From JAAYJT01 sp037446395 (GTDB lineage: Bacteria > Bacteroidota > Bacteroidia > Bacteroidales > JAAYJT01), in contig JBBIIP010000003.1 of the NCBI GenBank assembly GCA_037446395.1, positions 1-64,000 of the forward strand: a stretch of DNA of 64,000 bases. Reading direction: 5' to 3'. Every line of letters begins with the position of its first letter. Positions within the stretch are counted from its first letter, which is position 1. A program made the position numbers and the translations under genes. Positions 61,608-64,000 of this stretch are shown here, one piece after another. The notes under the pieces are model-generated. The model was given only the letters and a program-made list of their open reading frames with translations. It ran no database searches and had not been told where the DNA came from.

Positions 61608-63443
61608 ATGATTCTCCAACTCATTGATTGGATAATACTTGCCATTTTCTTTGTAGTTTTACTATCCATTGGGTTTCTCGCTTCGCGCAAAGCCGGCGAC
61701 AATACAACAAATTATTTTCTGTCGGGCCGAACCATGCCTTGGTGGTTGCTGGGGGTTTCGATGGTAGCCACTACTTTTTCGAGCGACACCCCTAACCTGG
61801 TAACCGATATGGTGAGAACCGGAGGGGTAGCCAGCAACTGGCTTTGGTGGGCGTTCCTGCTCACAGGCATGCTCACCGTCTTTGTGTATGCCCGCCTTTG
61901 GAATCGTTCGAAAGTAATGACCGACCTTGAATTTTATGAACTACGCTACAGTGGCCGCACGGCTGCCTTCTTGCGCGGTTTCAGAGCCGTGTATCTTGGA
62001 TTTTTTTTCAATGTGATGGTCATTGCAAGTGTTTCGTTGGCTTTCATTAAAATTGCCGGGGTAATGTTGGGGCTGCAGCCAGCGCCTGCGCTGATTATTG
62101 CATCGGTGGTTGTGGTCTTTTATGCCAGCCTGGGAGGATTGAAATCCATCCTTTGGACTGACCTTTTTCAGTTTAGTTTTGCTATGTTTGGGGCAGTTAT
62201 TGCAGCTGTTTATGTAGCCCAATCGCCTGAAATCGGAGGATTATCAAACCTTTTAAGCCATCCTAACGTAATTGGCAAGCTGAGCATCCTACCCAATGTT
62301 TCTAATCCGGAATTATTTTTAAGCATCTTTCTAATTCCTATTGCTGTACAATGGTGGGCGGCCTGGTATCCAGGAGCTGAACCTGGTGGAGGCGGTTATG
62401 TTGCCCAACGCATGCTCTCGGCAAAAAACGAAAATCACGCGGTGGGCGCCACATTGCTCTTCAACTTTTTCCATTATGCATTGCGTCCCTGGCCATGGAT
62501 TATCGTCGGATTGGCTTCCCTTATTGTTTTTCCGGATATACAATCATTGATCAATGCCTTTCCGGAAATACCGACACAATACATAAAAAATGACTTTGCA
62601 TATCCCGCGATGCTGCGGGAATTTCTCCCCACAGGACTACTTGGGCTGGTTGTGGCCTCGCTGATTGCAGCATTCATGTCAACAGTAGCTTCACAACTGA
62701 ACTGGGGTTCGTCGTATTTGGTAAACGATTTTTATGGCCGTTTTGTGAATAAGTCTGCCTCTGAAAAACAAAAAGTTGCAGCCGGAAGAATTTCAACCGT
62801 TACCTTGATGGTGTTTTCGGTGCTCCTGGCACTTATTTTAAAAAACGCCCTCCAAGCATTCCAATACATGCTGATGATCGGAGCAGGTACAGGATTAATT
62901 TATATTCTTCGCTGGTTTTGGTGGCGCATCAATGCCTGGTCGGAATTATCGGCCATGTTTGCCGCGGGAATTTTCTCTCTCACATTCATCATGATCGAAA
63001 ACTTCTGGTTGACCCGTGTGGATGACAAAGTGCGAGTACTTGGACTCATCACTACCATCGGTTACTGGAATATTATAAAATTTGTTAGTGTAGTTTTCTT
63101 AACCACAATCTCCTGGCTCACCGTTACCTTTCTCACCCAACCGGTGAATGACAAAACCTTACATAACTTTTACCGGAAAATCAGGCCAGGCGGGCCCGGA
63201 TGGAAAACCGTAGTACAAAAAGCTGCTGCCCAAAATATCGTTCTGGAGAAAGAGCAAGACCTTCGATGGGATGTGCCTACCGGAATTCTTTGCATGATCT
63301 GGGGATGCCTTATTATTTATGGAACCCTATTTACTATCGGTAATCTGCTGTATGGAAAATTTGATATTGCACTGCTCTTTACAGCCATGGCAGTGGTTGG
63401 AATGATACTGCTGAAAAAATCCTGGAGAAAATTAAGATCATAA
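61608..63443 (+). CDS. Sodium:solute symporter family transporter
   Basis: 611 residues from the ATG at 61608; a TTG nine bases upstream was rejected. SSS family inner-membrane transporter with about 13-15 transmembrane helices, starting IILAIFFVVLLSIGFLASRK, then FLSGRTMPWWLLGVSMVATT with the Na+-site helix TFSSDTPNLVTD, and GTGLIYILRWFWWRINAWSE late in the protein. A soluble loop at about 520-560 is basic. The substrate is unknown; the family moves sugars, amino acids and other solutes with Na+. It follows gyrB after 138 nt with a structured leader. Confidence 0.92.
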   Translation: MILQLIDWIILAIFFVVLLSIGFLASRKAGDNTTNYFLSGRTMPWWLLGVSMVATTFSSDTPNLVTDMVRTGGVASNWLWWAFLLTGMLTVFVYARLWNRSKVMTDLEFYELRYSGRTAAFLRGFRAVYLGFFFNVMVIASVSLAFIKIAGVMLGLQPAPALIIASVVVVFYASLGGLKSILWTDLFQFSFAMFGAVIAAVYVAQSPEIGGLSNLLSHPNVIGKLSILPNVSNPELFLSIFLIPIAVQWWAAWYPGAEPGGGGYVAQRMLSAKNENHAVGATLLFNFFHYALRPWPWIIVGLASLIVFPDIQSLINAFPEIPTQYIKNDFAYPAMLREFLPTGLLGLVVASLIAAFMSTVASQLNWGSSYLVNDFYGRFVNKSASEKQKVAAGRISTVTLMVFSVLLALILKNALQAFQYMLMIGAGTGLIYILRWFWWRINAWSELSAMFAAGIFSLTFIMIENFWLTRVDDKVRVLGLITTIGYWNIIKFVSVVFLTTISWLTVTFLTQPVNDKTLHNFYRKIRPGGPGWKTVVQKAAAQNIVLEKEQDLRWDVPTGILCMIWGCLIIYGTLFTIGNLLYGKFDIALLFTAMAVVGMILLKKSWRKLRS

Positions 63444-63508
63444 TAAAGCCAGGTTTGCTAAATATACATTTGTAAAAAGGCCTTCCTGAAGCAATATCAG
63501 AAATCCTT

Positions 63509-64000
63509 TTAGGCTGTTGCCCGGCGCAAAAAGCTGATCAGCGGATGCATGGCACGGAAGGCTGAAATAAGATATTTATTCAAGTCTGTCCCGTGTAAAA
63601 CTTCATCAGGCAGGGTCCTCGACACAGTGTATGAGCGGTATTTCAATAAATCAACATGCTGATAATCTGCCGGATATCCCTTAGCTGGACGCATGAGTTT
63701 GCTTTCATGATCGAGTCCGGGAAAAAAGTTTGTGAGCTCAGGGTGATTGATAATTGAAATAAAATTCTCAACGTTAAAGTAAATTTCATCCCTGACCGCC
63801 TTCAATTGATTTGGCGGTGGCATATATAACCCGCCAGCCACCATAGAGCGCCCAGGTTCGAAATGAATGTAATAACCAGGATGGCTTCCTTTAATTCCTG
63901 TGTGAGAAATAAATGCTCCGATATTTGTTTTATACGGCGACTTGTCGGTCGAGAACCTCACATCCCGATAGATCCTGAAAAGACAATCCAAAGGACGAAT
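63509..64000 (-). CDS. DUF2461 protein, N-terminus cut by window end
   Basis: At least 163 residues of the C-terminal part; the reading frame stays open to the window edge (IRPLDCLFRIYRDVRFSTDK), so the true start lies outside. The stretch FRIYRDVRFSTDKSPYKT and GYYIHFEPGRSMVAGGLYMP is diagnostic of DUF2461 (TIGR02453-type). Family function unknown. The gene is convergent with the symporter, 65 nt apart. Confidence 0.85.
   Translation of the reverse strand: MRPLDCLFRIYRDVRFSTDKSPYKTNIGAFISHTGIKGSHPGYYIHFEPGRSMVAGGLYMPPPNQLKAVRDEIYFNVENFISIINHPELTNFFPGLDHESKLMRPAKGYPADYQHVDLLKYRSYTVSRTLPDEVLHGTDLNKYLISAFRAMHPLISFLRRATA

Noticed and set aside
1..64000. Search for tRNA, rRNA, CRISPR arrays, intact insertion sequences and phage genes
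   Set aside because: None recognised by eye on either strand; small structured RNAs could still be missed without covariance searches.

Overview
The window reads as the chromosome of an anaerobic or facultatively anaerobic member of the Bacteroidota, most likely the order Bacteroidales. The evidence is a type IX secretion system (T9SS) set (PorU, PorV, a PorP/SprF-like protein, GldJ and a T9SS-sorted cargo protein), many outer-membrane barrels and TonB-dependent receptors, Bacteroidota-style promoter cores (TAnnTTTG) in place of sigma70 boxes, and the general absence of Shine-Dalgarno sites. Oxygen-sensitive enzymes are frequent: an Rnf complex, a glycyl radical enzyme with its radical-SAM activase, HydF, and several ferredoxin-domain proteins. 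No rRNA, tRNA, CRISPR array, intact insertion sequence or prophage was seen.

Layout. 0-8.2 kb (minus strand): a short-chain dehydrogenase, an RseC-like protein, a 1.2 kb gene-free gap, then the operon rnfB-C-D-G-E-A and a small secreted protein. 8.3-12.9 kb (plus): surE, a small membrane protein, lpxB and a comEC-like gene. 12.9-17.1 kb (minus): a TonB-dependent receptor, a T9SS cargo protein, a conserved outer-membrane protein and a tiny lipoprotein. 17.2-23.5 kb (plus): ung with a DUF434 PIN-like gene, a TPP riboswitch in front of a TonB-dependent receptor (a probable thiamin importer), smpB, a YhdH-type oxidoreductase and a SnoaL-like secreted protein. 23.6-29.9 kb (minus): mscL, a DUF3078 protein, a nuclease-like hypothetical, a trans-4-hydroxyproline dehydratase candidate with its activase, and a ferredoxin-nitroreductase. 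30-34.7 kb (plus): aspA-hydF and an acyl-CoA synthetase. 34.7-36.8 kb (minus): maf, kdsC and a DUF2520 gene. 36.9-40.7 kb (plus): a TamL-like assembly factor and a RecD-like helicase. 40.7-47.4 kb (minus): ispF, porV, an intervening methyltransferase and porU. 47.8-57.6 kb (plus): porP/sprF, gldJ, murF, anmK, a giant TPR protein and a plug-less barrel. 57.9-64 kb: a winged-helix/ferredoxin protein (minus), gyrB and a solute:sodium symporter (plus), and a truncated DUF2461 gene (minus).

How the parts fit. Rnf couples ferredoxin and NAD to ion pumping. The glycyl radical, HydF and ferredoxin genes point to fermentative or anaerobic amino-acid metabolism that would use it. The porU/porV and porP/gldJ blocks are divergent halves of one T9SS locus, and gldJ is followed by cell-wall genes (murF, anmK). 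The points most worth a second look are the hydroxyproline dehydratase locus with its compact activase and palindromic leader, the TPP-riboswitch receptor leader, a two-copy palindromic intergenic element, the structured leader of the symporter, the TPR/plug-less-barrel pair, and the decayed-looking gap between rseC and rnfB.
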